Source: Clostridia bacterium
GTDB taxonomy: Bacteria > Bacillota > Clostridia > Christensenellales > UMGS416
Assembly (NCBI GenBank): GCA_016938675.1
Contig: JAFGUF010000033.1
Location: 1-64,000, forward strand
Direction of reading: 5' to 3'
Length of the DNA: 64,000 nt
The translations under genes and the position numbers were made by a program. The notes under the pieces are model-generated. The model was not told the origin of the DNA. It worked only from the letters and a program-made list of their open reading frames with translations, and searched no databases. The number at the start of each line of letters is the position of its first letter. Positions within the stretch are counted from its first letter, which is position 1. This document shows positions 38,507 through 48,113 of this stretch, in pieces.

Positions 38507-40564
38507 ATGAGCAACCAAAATCAATCAAAAAATACTATGCCGAAGAGAGGCCCGGGCATGGGTCCACGTGGCGGAATGCACGGAGGTGCGCCGGTTGAAA
38601 AGGCAAAAAACTTCAAAAAATCCTTCGGACGGCTTATAAAATACCTTTCCGCTAAAAAAACTGCACTGATCATGGTTCTTCTGCTTGCCGCAATTTCATC
38701 TGTGTTTGGCATATTCGGTCCCAAAATTCTAGGTAAAGCTACTGATGTAATAGTAAGCGGATTTCAGGTAGATATCGAAGCAGTGAAATCAAAGCTGTCT
38801 GAGCCGGAAACAATGCAGGCACTTGCGGAACACCCTGAGGTAGTAGAAGCGCTTAAAATGGCGCAAAGCAATCCTGGAGAGGCACAAAGCCTTTTTATGG
38901 ACAAGGACATGCGCGAATCATTGAAAGAAGTTTTCGGCGACCTGACATCATTAATGAAAGTGGATATTGACTTTTCAGAGCTTGGCAGGCTCGCTCTGTG
39001 GATTGTTTTACTATACGCAATAAGCAGCGTGTTTGCCTATATTCAGCAAATAATAATGGCTTACACTTCACAGCGGATAGTATACGGCATGCGCAATGAA
39101 GTAAAAATTAAACTTACAAAACTGCCACTTAAATATTTTGACGGCAGAACGCACGGCGAAGTATTGAGCCGAGTAACAAATGACATAGACACCATATCCA
39201 ATACTCTGCAGCAAAGCGTAACACAGGTAATAACGGCCGTGACTACGATTATCGGTATACTTGTAATGATGCTTACGATATCGGGCTGGCTTACATTAAT
39301 CAGCTTGGTTGTTTTGCCTCTTACAGTAATAATCAGCCAGAAGATTATAAAGCGCAGCCAGAAATTCTTCATCGACCAGCAGAAGGAAATAGGAAACATC
39401 AACGGACATGTTGAGGAAATGTATACAGGTCACCAGATAGTAAAGGCATTCGGCCAGGAGAAAAAATCTCTTGAGCAATTCAACGAAATAAACGAACGCC
39501 TCTACAATGTCGGATGGAAAGCTCAGTTTATGTCCGGAATAATGATGCCTATAATGAACATGGTTAATAACCTAAGCTATGTCCTTGTGTGCGTAGTAGG
39601 CGGAGTGCTGGCCGTTAACGGAAAGATAACACTAGGCGACGTACAGGCGTTTATTCAATACTCAAGGCGCTTTACCCAGCCTATAGCCCAGACTGCGCAG
39701 ATAGCCAACGTCATGCAGTCTGCAGTGGCGGCAGCAGAGAGAGTATTCGAGGTGCTTGATGAAGAAGAACAGATAGCAGACCCCGTAAATTCATTGAAGC
39801 TGACAGATGCCAAAGGAGCAGTTACATTTGAGCATGTTAAGTTCGGCTATGACAAAGATAAGACCATAATAAAGGATATGAACCTAAATGTAGCTCCCGG
39901 AGATACAATAGCAATCGTTGGGCCAACCGGGGCCGGCAAGACCACCCTTATTAATCTGTTGATGAGATTCTATGAAATCGACAACGGAAAAATAACAGTA
40001 GACGGCATTGACATTACTCAGCTATCCAGAAATGAACTGCGCAAAGAATTCGGAATGGTACTGCAGGATACATGGCTCTTTAACGGAACTATTAGGGATA
40101 ACATAGCCTACGGGAACCCGAAAGCAACAGATGAGGATATTATAAAGTGTGCAAAGATGGCCCATGCTGACCACTTCATCAGGACACTTCCCAATGGCTA
40201 CGAAACAGTTCTGAATGAAGATGCTACGAATATTTCGCAGGGACAAAGGCAGCTGCTTACAATAGCAAGGGCGCTCTTAGCTGACCCGAAGATACTGATA
40301 CTCGACGAAGCTACCAGCAGCGTTGACACAAGAACTGAAGCATACATACAAAATGCGATGATCGCCCTTATGGAGGGCAGAACCAATTTTGTAATAGCTC
40401 ACAGGCTTTCAACAATAAGGGACGCCAGCACTATCCTAGTAATGAACGAAGGCGAAGTAATAGAGCAAGGCAACCACGAGAAGCTGATGGCTCAAAATGG
40501 ATTCTACGCCGACCTATACAATTCGCAGTTTACAGGCGCGGATTTGAGGGATAAGGCAATATAA
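38507..40564 (+). CDS. ABC transporter, fused permease/ATPase (second exporter half)
   Basis: VGPTGAGKTTLINLLMRFYEIDNG; ISQGQRQLLTIARALLADPKILILDEATSSVD; start 38507 after AGGAGG. Confidence 0.94.
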   Translation: MSNQNQSKNTMPKRGPGMGPRGGMHGGAPVEKAKNFKKSFGRLIKYLSAKKTALIMVLLLAAISSVFGIFGPKILGKATDVIVSGFQVDIEAVKSKLSEPETMQALAEHPEVVEALKMAQSNPGEAQSLFMDKDMRESLKEVFGDLTSLMKVDIDFSELGRLALWIVLLYAISSVFAYIQQIIMAYTSQRIVYGMRNEVKIKLTKLPLKYFDGRTHGEVLSRVTNDIDTISNTLQQSVTQVITAVTTIIGILVMMLTISGWLTLISLVVLPLTVIISQKIIKRSQKFFIDQQKEIGNINGHVEEMYTGHQIVKAFGQEKKSLEQFNEINERLYNVGWKAQFMSGIMMPIMNMVNNLSYVLVCVVGGVLAVNGKITLGDVQAFIQYSRRFTQPIAQTAQIANVMQSAVAAAERVFEVLDEEEQIADPVNSLKLTDAKGAVTFEHVKFGYDKDKTIIKDMNLNVAPGDTIAIVGPTGAGKTTLINLLMRFYEIDNGKITVDGIDITQLSRNELRKEFGMVLQDTWLFNGTIRDNIAYGNPKATDEDIIKCAKMAHADHFIRTLPNGYETVLNEDATNISQGQRQLLTIARALLADPKILILDEATSSVDTRTEAYIQNAMIALMEGRTNFVIAHRLSTIRDASTILVMNEGEVIEQGNHEKLMAQNGFYADLYNSQFTGADLRDKAI

Positions 40565-40574
40565 AACAAACATA

Positions 40575-40606
40575 AAAGGAACTGCTAAAAACAGTTCCTT
40601 TTTTAT
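40575..40606 (+). terminator. Rho-independent terminator of ABC exporter operon
   Basis: AAAGGAACTG/CAGTTCCTTT stem (40575-40584/40592-40601) plus T run. Confidence 0.9.
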
Positions 40607-40634
40607 TCCTGATAAAGCTATTATTATAATCTTA

Positions 40635-41798
40635 CTACACTTCAGCTACATTCACCCATGCTCTGTTTGCAATAGATAAATCAACAGCGTCTATTACCTG
40701 CGCTGCCTTCACGCCCGCTTCGAAGCCCGGAGCTGCCTGATCATTCTCCTTAATAGCTTTTATAAATTCATACATTTCGCATGTGAATGTGTCCGCATAA
40801 CCAATAACGTGCCCTGCAGGATAGTAGTACTTCGCATAGCTGTGCATATAGTCAGTCGTCTGTATCCTTGTAAAGCCCTGCGTCAGCCCGTCCTGAGTGT
40901 AGTCGCAGTACATTAATTCATTCATTCGTTCAAAGAAGAATTTAACCGAGCCTTTATCACCATTGATTTCAAATCCCATTCCGTTCTTGTTGCCCGCCGC
41001 GTACCTGGTCATTTCGAATGACGCTAAGGCTCCGCACTCAAACTGGCCGCAGAATATCGTTGCGTCATCTATTAATACTTCTCCTAGAGGTGCGCCTTTT
41101 TCAGCCTTGGCTGACAGTCCGCCTTCGCCTTCAATGATCGGCCTTTGCTTAATAAACGTCTCATTGATTCCGGTAACCACCTTCAAGTCCCCTACCAGAA
41201 AATGAGCAAGGTCTATAACATGCGCGCCTAAGTCCCCTGATGAACCGCTGCCGCATACCTTTTTGTCAAACCGCCATGTCAGTGGAAAATCTGGGCTGGT
41301 AGCCCAATCCTGCAGATACCTTGCACGGAAATGATAAACCTTTCCCAGTCTGCCTTCATCAATAAGCTGCTTTGCAAGTCGAATAGCAGGCACAAATCTA
41401 TAGTTGAATCCTATCTGGTGCTTGATGCCTTTTTTTGCCGCAGCCTCGTGCATCTCCCTTGCATCCTGCACATTGAGAGCCAAAGGCTTTTCGCAGAAAA
41501 CATTCTTGCCTGCGTCAATTGCCTCCATAACTATCTGCTTATGATAGTTGCTAGGAGTTGTTACATCAATAACATTTATGTCGTCTCTTTTTATCAGTTC
41601 TCTGTAGTCCGTTGCATACTCTTCCCATCCGAATTGGCTGGCTGCGCGCTTAACCTTATCTTCATTTCTTCCGCAAATTATCTTCTTATTTACTTTCATA
41701 TCCTCGCCGAAATATATCGGCAGCTGTGTAAACGCACTGGAGTGTGCTTTTCCCATAAATTTATATCCTATGATTCCAATATTAATTTCTTTACTCAT
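40635..41798 (-). CDS. Gfo/Idh/MocA family oxidoreductase
   Basis: INIGIIGYKFMGKAHSSAF; VFCEKPLALNVQDAREMHEAA; GDLGAHVIDLAHFLVGD; start 41798 after AAAGGAG. Confidence 0.92.
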   Translation of the reverse strand: MSKEINIGIIGYKFMGKAHSSAFTQLPIYFGEDMKVNKKIICGRNEDKVKRAASQFGWEEYATDYRELIKRDDINVIDVTTPSNYHKQIVMEAIDAGKNVFCEKPLALNVQDAREMHEAAAKKGIKHQIGFNYRFVPAIRLAKQLIDEGRLGKVYHFRARYLQDWATSPDFPLTWRFDKKVCGSGSSGDLGAHVIDLAHFLVGDLKVVTGINETFIKQRPIIEGEGGLSAKAEKGAPLGEVLIDDATIFCGQFECGALASFEMTRYAAGNKNGMGFEINGDKGSVKFFFERMNELMYCDYTQDGLTQGFTRIQTTDYMHSYAKYYYPAGHVIGYADTFTCEMYEFIKAIKENDQAAPGFEAGVKAAQVIDAVDLSIANRAWVNVAEV

Positions 41799-41808
41799 AA
41801 CTTCTCCT

Positions 41809-42834
41809 TTAATTCGCAATAAGGTTGATAACCAGCTTTTCAAGCGCCGCAGCGTCGTTTATCCTGCCACGTTTCGCAAGATAATCGGCATCACCACACA
41901 TTTTCAGAATTTCTTGTCTTTTACCCTTTTCTATTTTAAGTCCTTGAGAATACATTTTTTTTATTACAAATGATTTTACTCCCAGTCGCATTTCAAGAAT
42001 ATCATAATCAACTCTGTTGCCAAACTCTCCTTCTATGTCCTCAATAAATGCGTATACCCTGTATTGCCTTTCAATTAAGGATATAATTCCTCCGATGTTT
42101 TCCCCCGCCATAAGCATTTCCTCAAGTATTTGCAGTGCTTCGCCTTTCTTTCTGTTGTCTATTGCCTTTATCATATTAAAGACGTTATAATCAGTGCTCG
42201 CATGGCACACCTTCTCAACATCACTTGTCTTTATCTCACCCTGGGCATAATTCTGCAGTTTATCCAACTCATTCTCCAGCGACAGCAAATCTGCTCCTGT
42301 GTAGTTAATCAAAAAATTAATAACTGATAATGAGATTTCTGCTCCTTTGCTTTCAGCTATCTCCTTAATCAGGTTCGCCTTATCCTGTTCTGTTATTTTG
42401 TCATATGATACTGCAAGATTCTTTTTTTTGAATACCTTTAGTAATGGATTATCTGCAGCCACTGCGCCCCTGCATAGAAAAAAGATGCAGCAATCCTCAT
42501 ATTCTTTTTCGGCCATTGCTTTGAAGTATTCTTCTGCCTTTATCATATCTGCACTCTTATACTGTGCCTTTGTAGCATAGAATTTTTTGTAGCTGTCTAT
42601 TATAACTATCCTCTTTTCAGCCATAAATGGCAGCATATTAATTGCTTCGTTTATTTTCTCAATATCTTCATCAACTATTTTTGCTACATTTATATCTTCA
42701 AGGCCGGAAGGAACATATAAAGATACTGCTTTCTTTATAGCAACGTCTTTCAAATATTCCCCGCTTCCATAAAGAAGGCATATGCCGGAAAATTCTTTTT
42801 TGTCTATTGATTCTTTTAGCTGCTGCCAGTTCAT
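41809..42834 (-). CDS. holA: DNA polymerase III subunit delta
   Basis: CLLYGSGEYLKDVAIKKAV; TGADLLSLENELDKLQNYA; NVFNMIKAIDNRKKGEALQILEEML; upstream neighbour is comEC, as in many Firmicutes. Confidence 0.88.
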   Translation of the reverse strand: MNWQQLKESIDKKEFSGICLLYGSGEYLKDVAIKKAVSLYVPSGLEDINVAKIVDEDIEKINEAINMLPFMAEKRIVIIDSYKKFYATKAQYKSADMIKAEEYFKAMAEKEYEDCCIFFLCRGAVAADNPLLKVFKKKNLAVSYDKITEQDKANLIKEIAESKGAEISLSVINFLINYTGADLLSLENELDKLQNYAQGEIKTSDVEKVCHASTDYNVFNMIKAIDNRKKGEALQILEEMLMAGENIGGIISLIERQYRVYAFIEDIEGEFGNRVDYDILEMRLGVKSFVIKKMYSQGLKIEKGKRQEILKMCGDADYLAKRGRINDAAALEKLVINLIAN

Positions 42835-45045
42835 TTATTTTTCTCCCTCAGGATAGTATGTGAATGCTCCGCTGTTGTTTATATTAAAGGTAAGCATATA
42901 ACTGCCGTCTGATTTTTCAGGCATATATGCCATAAGGTAGTCCCTTGAATTCATTATAACATATTTGCAATCAGCATAGGCAGCATTTTCTATTCTCTGC
43001 TTTGTCCATCGGCTGCTTATCATTATCGCGCATTCCGACTTCGGTATCGCTCCTTCTCTCAGCCTCAAAGGATCAATGTATACAAATTCTGTTCCATGAT
43101 AATTTATATACACATAGTAGTGAACAATAGCGTTTTCATTGGCTTGGAAGGGAGAAATATATAGTGATGTGTCCCCGATTTTAATCATTTCACCGCTTTC
43201 TGCGGGAATATAATTATTTTCTCCTGAATAATTTTCAAGCAAATCCTTGCTAGCAATTATTTCCCCAAACTCTATTCCCTCTAAGCCTTCTATCAGTTCA
43301 TCCAAATCATCTGCCTTATTTCCTGAATATATAAGCATGTCAACTTCATTTTCTCCAATATCTTTAAGCACTCGCTCTATACCGCCGTCATCTTCGTTTA
43401 TTATCAGTATTGTTTCACCGTCTTCATATATATATACAAAAGCAGCATCATAGCCAGCATATATCTCTATTTTTTCCTGCTGCGGCCACAATGCTCCTGC
43501 GGCAAGCACCAAAGCTATAGCCGCAGCTCCGGATGCAATCCTGATTCTTTTGTATCCTTTTATAGCGGCATCTGTCATAAGCAAGCTGACAGCAATTATC
43601 AACAGCGCTGCATATACACTTATGCTTCTGAAACTGATATCAATATTGATTGCAGAGAATGCTTTTATCAGATAGGCCATGAGGTTTACTACTCCATCTA
43701 CTGTCCAAATAATTACCGTTCCTAAAATGGGAATAAATGAAAAAGCATAGTATGCAAGGAGAATTGAAATAAGCAAAACCGTCATCGGCACGAAAACAAT
43801 ATTCCATATGGGTGAAAAAAGAGCTACCTGTCCAAATACCCTGGCTGTAATAACCCATGAAAATACAAGCACAGACATAGATACGATAAACATGGAAACC
43901 GGATAAAAGCTAATGAATTTTTTCATTTTTGCAGTTTTCGCCCTCTTCACCGCAGGCACATAAACTAGGCCTATTGCCGCAACGCAGGCGACAGAAAGCA
44001 AAAATCCTATATCCACTATGTAAAACGGCTCCATTACAAGAAGTCCGATGACAGCTATAGAAAGAAAGTCTGTCAAGTTTCCCTTTAACCCGGTATACTG
44101 ATACATTACAATCAGCAGCCACATGAAAATTGCCCTAAGTAAAGAAGCCCTGCTCCCTACCACAAAGTATAGAAGCACAACAAGAACAGTGCTCCCTGCC
44201 ACTTTAACCAAGAATCGCTTCTTAGTTCTTTGGCAGTACAGCTCCCACAATAACAAAAGCGCTCCTATATGAAGTCCGGATATTGCAAATATATGGGCTA
44301 TCCCAAGCTCGGAGCAAGCCGCATATATATCCTTATCCATATAGCTTTTATCGCCTGTTGTCAGAGAATATAGTATGCCGGATACAGGCTGTATAAAGTC
44401 CTTATTGAGCTTAGTATATATCTTGCCTTGAAGAATACTGCTTATGGATGATGTTTCCGCCTTTTCAGTCACTGCAATATAAGAATCAAAAACGGTGCAT
44501 ACATACTGAATGCCTTTTGTCATTAAGTATCGTTTTTCTGAGTACATGCCTGACTGCTGCGCTGCTGCAGGTTTTTCAAGAACTGCTTTTAATGCTATTA
44601 TGTCGCCTTCTTTTATATAATCTCTATCTGTAATATTGGATATTTTAATTTTTGATTCTATATGATTGTTATCTGTAATTACATCTGAAATAATATATTC
44701 ATAGGAATATCCTGTTACCTTTACGCTCTCCACACGTCCAGTAATCCGGCATTCATCCGGCGGAATATAGTCGGTATTGTACCATTCTGGTATGCTTTTG
44801 AAGCACAATATGTAGCCTAGCGCTAAAAATAACAGAAGGAAAACATACTTAGATTTCTTTTTGTTCAGAACTAGATATACTATGGTAAAAAACGATGCAG
44901 CGGCTAGTATAATAACATATAGCACAGGAATTGCAATGCTTATTGCTAAATAAGCGCCCATCATAAAAGAAAGAGCATATCCCATCAAAGGGTGCTCTTT
45001 CATCAGTACAAATCGTATTTTTTTCGCACCGTTTACATCAGCCAC
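42835..45045 (-). CDS. comEC: ComEC/Rec2 family DNA internalisation protein (degenerate MBL domain)
   Basis: DUF4131-like N-terminus; ELGIAHIFAISGLHIGALLLLWEL; VVGSRASLLRAIFMWLLI competence-domain motifs. Confidence 0.88.
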   Translation of the reverse strand: MADVNGAKKIRFVLMKEHPLMGYALSFMMGAYLAISIAIPVLYVIILAAASFFTIVYLVLNKKKSKYVFLLLFLALGYILCFKSIPEWYNTDYIPPDECRITGRVESVKVTGYSYEYIISDVITDNNHIESKIKISNITDRDYIKEGDIIALKAVLEKPAAAQQSGMYSEKRYLMTKGIQYVCTVFDSYIAVTEKAETSSISSILQGKIYTKLNKDFIQPVSGILYSLTTGDKSYMDKDIYAACSELGIAHIFAISGLHIGALLLLWELYCQRTKKRFLVKVAGSTVLVVLLYFVVGSRASLLRAIFMWLLIVMYQYTGLKGNLTDFLSIAVIGLLVMEPFYIVDIGFLLSVACVAAIGLVYVPAVKRAKTAKMKKFISFYPVSMFIVSMSVLVFSWVITARVFGQVALFSPIWNIVFVPMTVLLISILLAYYAFSFIPILGTVIIWTVDGVVNLMAYLIKAFSAINIDISFRSISVYAALLIIAVSLLMTDAAIKGYKRIRIASGAAAIALVLAAGALWPQQEKIEIYAGYDAAFVYIYEDGETILIINEDDGGIERVLKDIGENEVDMLIYSGNKADDLDELIEGLEGIEFGEIIASKDLLENYSGENNYIPAESGEMIKIGDTSLYISPFQANENAIVHYYVYINYHGTEFVYIDPLRLREGAIPKSECAIMISSRWTKQRIENAAYADCKYVIMNSRDYLMAYMPEKSDGSYMLTFNINNSGAFTYYPEGEK

Positions 45046-45056
45046 ATTGTGCCTCT

Positions 45057-45782
45057 TTAGATTTTTATTGTTAGGTCGGGTTTTGCAAGAGTCGTATATT
45101 TGAATTCGCTTTTTGCTTCCACCAAATGATTCTCTGTGCTGATATGAGGCAGGAAATGTGTAAGCATTAGCTTTGCAGCACCTGCTTCCTTCGCCATCTC
45201 CGCTGCCTGTTTCGCGCTGGCATGCGGAAGCCCTTTCTGATATGTCTCATTGTTAAATGCAGCGTCGCATACTAATAGATCGCACCACTTTGCAAACTTG
45301 CCCAAAACTGGCGTGTATTCAGTATCACCTGAATATACAATTACGCTTTCTGATGTCTTCATTTTAACGGCATATGTCATCACCTTATGCTTCATCTGAG
45401 CAAATTCAAGGGTAATATCGCCAGCCTGATATCTTTCGCCCTCTCTTATAGCCACCACATCAAATGATTTTGCACTTTTTAATATAAAGCTTTCAGCCTC
45501 AGGCTTATCAGGAATATATAGCTTCACCTTGGGCAGGCCCAGCATCTGCAGCGCATATCCAAGCACGATCATATCCGCCATATGGTCGCCGTGCAAATGA
45601 CTTAAAACAATCGCATCTATAAAACCTATATCAACTTTTTTTATCAGCTTTTGGAATATGCCGCTTCCGCAGTCTACGAGTATTTTAGCCTTATTACTCT
45701 CTGCTAGGTATCCGGAACACGCATTGTCGGGTGTAGGGTATGCTCCGCTGCAGCCTAAAACAGTAAATTTAATCTTGCTCAT
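45057..45782 (-). CDS. MBL fold hydrolase (RNase Z-like)
   Basis: TVLGCSGAYPTPDNACSGYLAE; VLSHLHGDHMADMIVLGYAL; LMLTHFLPH. Confidence 0.9.
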   Translation of the reverse strand: MSKIKFTVLGCSGAYPTPDNACSGYLAESNKAKILVDCGSGIFQKLIKKVDIGFIDAIVLSHLHGDHMADMIVLGYALQMLGLPKVKLYIPDKPEAESFILKSAKSFDVVAIREGERYQAGDITLEFAQMKHKVMTYAVKMKTSESVIVYSGDTEYTPVLGKFAKWCDLLVCDAAFNNETYQKGLPHASAKQAAEMAKEAGAAKLMLTHFLPHISTENHLVEAKSEFKYTTLAKPDLTIKI

Positions 45783-46320
45783 TTTTCTTTGCCGCTTTCC
45801 ATCTTACAAATGGGTCAAATGCTTTAACGTTATCCATAACCGTAATTATAGCGGTGCCTAATACTACGCCGGCTGCCGCTTGAATCAGGTTGCTGCCCAA
45901 TGCGCCTACTGCTCCACCTATTCCATAGAGCAGGTTGTCATATGCAAAGTAGCCACCCACCATTATAGCGGCTCCTATGGCCATAGCAAAAATATTCGTT
46001 AAAGGCTTGTATGAAAACGTTTTCATCAGTGCGTAGCTTACAAATGCCATAAGAAACTTGATTACCGCCGTTGCAGGTGCATACTGAGCCCATCCAAGCA
46101 ATATATCAGCCAAGGCTGAGCCTATCGCTGCCGCAAACCCGGCAACAGGCCCTCCTAGCGCCCATGCGCAGGCATAAATCATGCTATCACCTGCATGTAT
46201 ATATCCATAACCGCCCGGAATGGGAAAAGACAAAGTAGTGAGAACTGTAATTAGAGCGGCAAAAATTGCCGCCATTGTCAATGTCCTTACGGGCATTTGT
46301 TTATTGTTGTGTTTATTCAT
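45769..46320 (-). CDS. ECF transporter S component (substrate uncertain)
   Basis: RTLTMAAIFAALITVLTTLSFPIPGGYGYIHAGDSMIYACAWALGGPVAGFAAAIGSALADILLGWAQYAPATAVIKFLMAF. Confidence 0.8.
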   Translation of the reverse strand: MNKHNNKQMPVRTLTMAAIFAALITVLTTLSFPIPGGYGYIHAGDSMIYACAWALGGPVAGFAAAIGSALADILLGWAQYAPATAVIKFLMAFVSYALMKTFSYKPLTNIFAMAIGAAIMVGGYFAYDNLLYGIGGAVGALGSNLIQAAAGVVLGTAIITVMDNVKAFDPFVRWKAAKKNEQD

Positions 46321-46371
46321 AAAGCCATTATAGTTTATATGATTTTATTTTGCAATAAAATTGAAACAAAA

Positions 46372-46779
46372 TTAAGACGGCGGTGCTAGAAAAGCCAGTG
46401 ATTCATACGGCAGATTTCTAAGCACAGAATACACAATTGCAAATGCCAGAAAAGCCCATGCAAACCATGCAGGTATTCTAGGAAACTCCTTGTCAAAAAA
46501 AGACCACCTGATGAAGTAAAAATATATAACAAGAAGTACCAGAAGCAAAAAGGGACCTAGAATATTGTATCTAAATGCAGTGCCGAAATCTCCGTGCATT
46601 GCAAAATAGACAAATCGCGTCAGCCCGCAGCTCATGCAATTCAAGTTCAATACTGTCTTTGTAACACATCTGATATGCACGCCTCCTTCTGTAGGAGGTG
46701 CAAAGTATATATATACTAAATAAGAAATTATGGCAACAGTCAAAACTATTGCCATAATCTTTTTACTGTTATTCTTCAT
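46372..46779 (-). CDS. DUF2752-type membrane protein
   Basis: IRCVTKTVLNLNCMSCGLTRFVYFAMHGDFGTAFRYNILGPFLLL. Confidence 0.8.
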   Translation of the reverse strand: MKNNSKKIMAIVLTVAIISYLVYIYFAPPTEGGVHIRCVTKTVLNLNCMSCGLTRFVYFAMHGDFGTAFRYNILGPFLLLVLLVIYFYFIRWSFFDKEFPRIPAWFAWAFLAFAIVYSVLRNLPYESLAFLAPPS

Positions 46780-46780
46780 T

Positions 46781-47296
46781 TTAATAGTAGGTATATGTGC
46801 CTTCCGAGACAAGCCATACAATCCCTATAACATTAACGATAACTCCCAATACAATTCCCCCTATTACCAGCCACTTTGCTGTGTTGGCTCTGCTCATTGA
46901 TTCATCTATGTTGCCTGCATTAAAGCTGGAAACAGACATAATTGACAGTACTAGACCAGGAATTGTAAATAAATTACTGCAACAGAAAAGAGTAACAAGA
47001 GCTGTTATAAGCCACGGCATTCCCGGATTCTTTCTGTTAGGCGGTGCGCCGTTATACTGCTGCTGTTGAGGCTGCGAATAATTTGTACCTGAGTAGTTAT
47101 TTCCGCTTGAATACTGCTGATTCTCTTGTGTATAGTTGCTGCTAGAAGGCGTTGGAATGCTTCCTTGAAAACCATCATATCCGCTTTGTCTGCTAGCACT
47201 TGAGTCAAAGTTGTCATCTGCTAGACTAGCTCCGCATTCCGTGCAGAATACTGCATCATCATCTAAAGAAGCTGAGCAATTCTTACAATACTTCAT
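46781..47296 (-). CDS. Zinc-ribbon membrane protein with DUF4190-like C-terminus
   Basis: MKYCKNCSASLDDDAVFCTECGASL zinc ribbon; low-complexity Ser/Asn/Gln linker; two TM segments. Confidence 0.75.
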   Translation of the reverse strand: MKYCKNCSASLDDDAVFCTECGASLADDNFDSSASRQSGYDGFQGSIPTPSSSNYTQENQQYSSGNNYSGTNYSQPQQQQYNGAPPNRKNPGMPWLITALVTLFCCSNLFTIPGLVLSIMSVSSFNAGNIDESMSRANTAKWLVIGGIVLGVIVNVIGIVWLVSEGTYTYY

Positions 47297-47409
47297 ACTT
47301 ATCTCTCCTTAATAATTTATATTATAATATCATCATTCAATTTGCTTTTTGTATTTTTCTGCCTAAATTATACACTTTTGCCGATTATACGGCACAAACT
47401 GCTATTTTA

Positions 47410-47952
47410 CTACTCCATTTCCTGAAAAGCTACTGCAACGGCATCGAAGGCCGCTATCATTGCAATGGTCGAGGCCGTAGCCAAAGAATTCTTCTCGTCA
47501 ACTTCTCTCTCAACAGATACTTTAAGCAGCAGGTCACTTTTTAGCCCAAGCTGGGAAGCAGGATTTGAAGTAACTCCGATTATTTTTACGCCTTTGTTGG
47601 CGCAGGGCTTAAGCATTTTTACAATTTCGTCGGTGTTTCCGCCCTTTGAAATCATTATCAGCACATCGCCCTTCTGCAGCAGCCCCATTGTTGCGCTTAA
47701 GCCTATTCCAAGGGGCACAAAGCTTGCGGGTATGTCGACGCAGCATAGAGTATGGGCAATCTTCTCCCCGGTAGCTCCAGATGTTCCTTTGCCTGTAATG
47801 TAAACCCTACACCTGCGCTTAAGGCACTCCTTTATTTCCGTAATTACGCTGTTGAATGAAACTGGGTCAACGGAGTCTGAAAGTTTCTGTATGGACCTTG
47901 ATTCCATCTGCCACACTATTTTAGCTCTGTCAAAGTAAGTTTTATTATCCAT
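47410..47952 (-). CDS. SIS domain sugar-phosphate isomerase-like protein
   Basis: VYITGKGTSGATGEKIAHTLCCVDIPASFVPLGIGLSATMGLLQKGDVLIMISKGGNTDEIVKML. Confidence 0.85.
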   Translation of the reverse strand: MDNKTYFDRAKIVWQMESRSIQKLSDSVDPVSFNSVITEIKECLKRRCRVYITGKGTSGATGEKIAHTLCCVDIPASFVPLGIGLSATMGLLQKGDVLIMISKGGNTDEIVKMLKPCANKGVKIIGVTSNPASQLGLKSDLLLKVSVEREVDEKNSLATASTIAMIAAFDAVAVAFQEME

Positions 47953-48113
47953 GCCATCTGCTCCTTCTTGCATATATTAGTTATTTTAACATAAAAATTT
48001 AATATCTAATAGAAGTGATTTAATTATTTTGCCAGCAGTCTTTTACAGTATCTGTTATTATCATAATGTAATTTGTTGTGATATAATAGGTGGAAAAGCT
48101 AGGAAGGATTATT

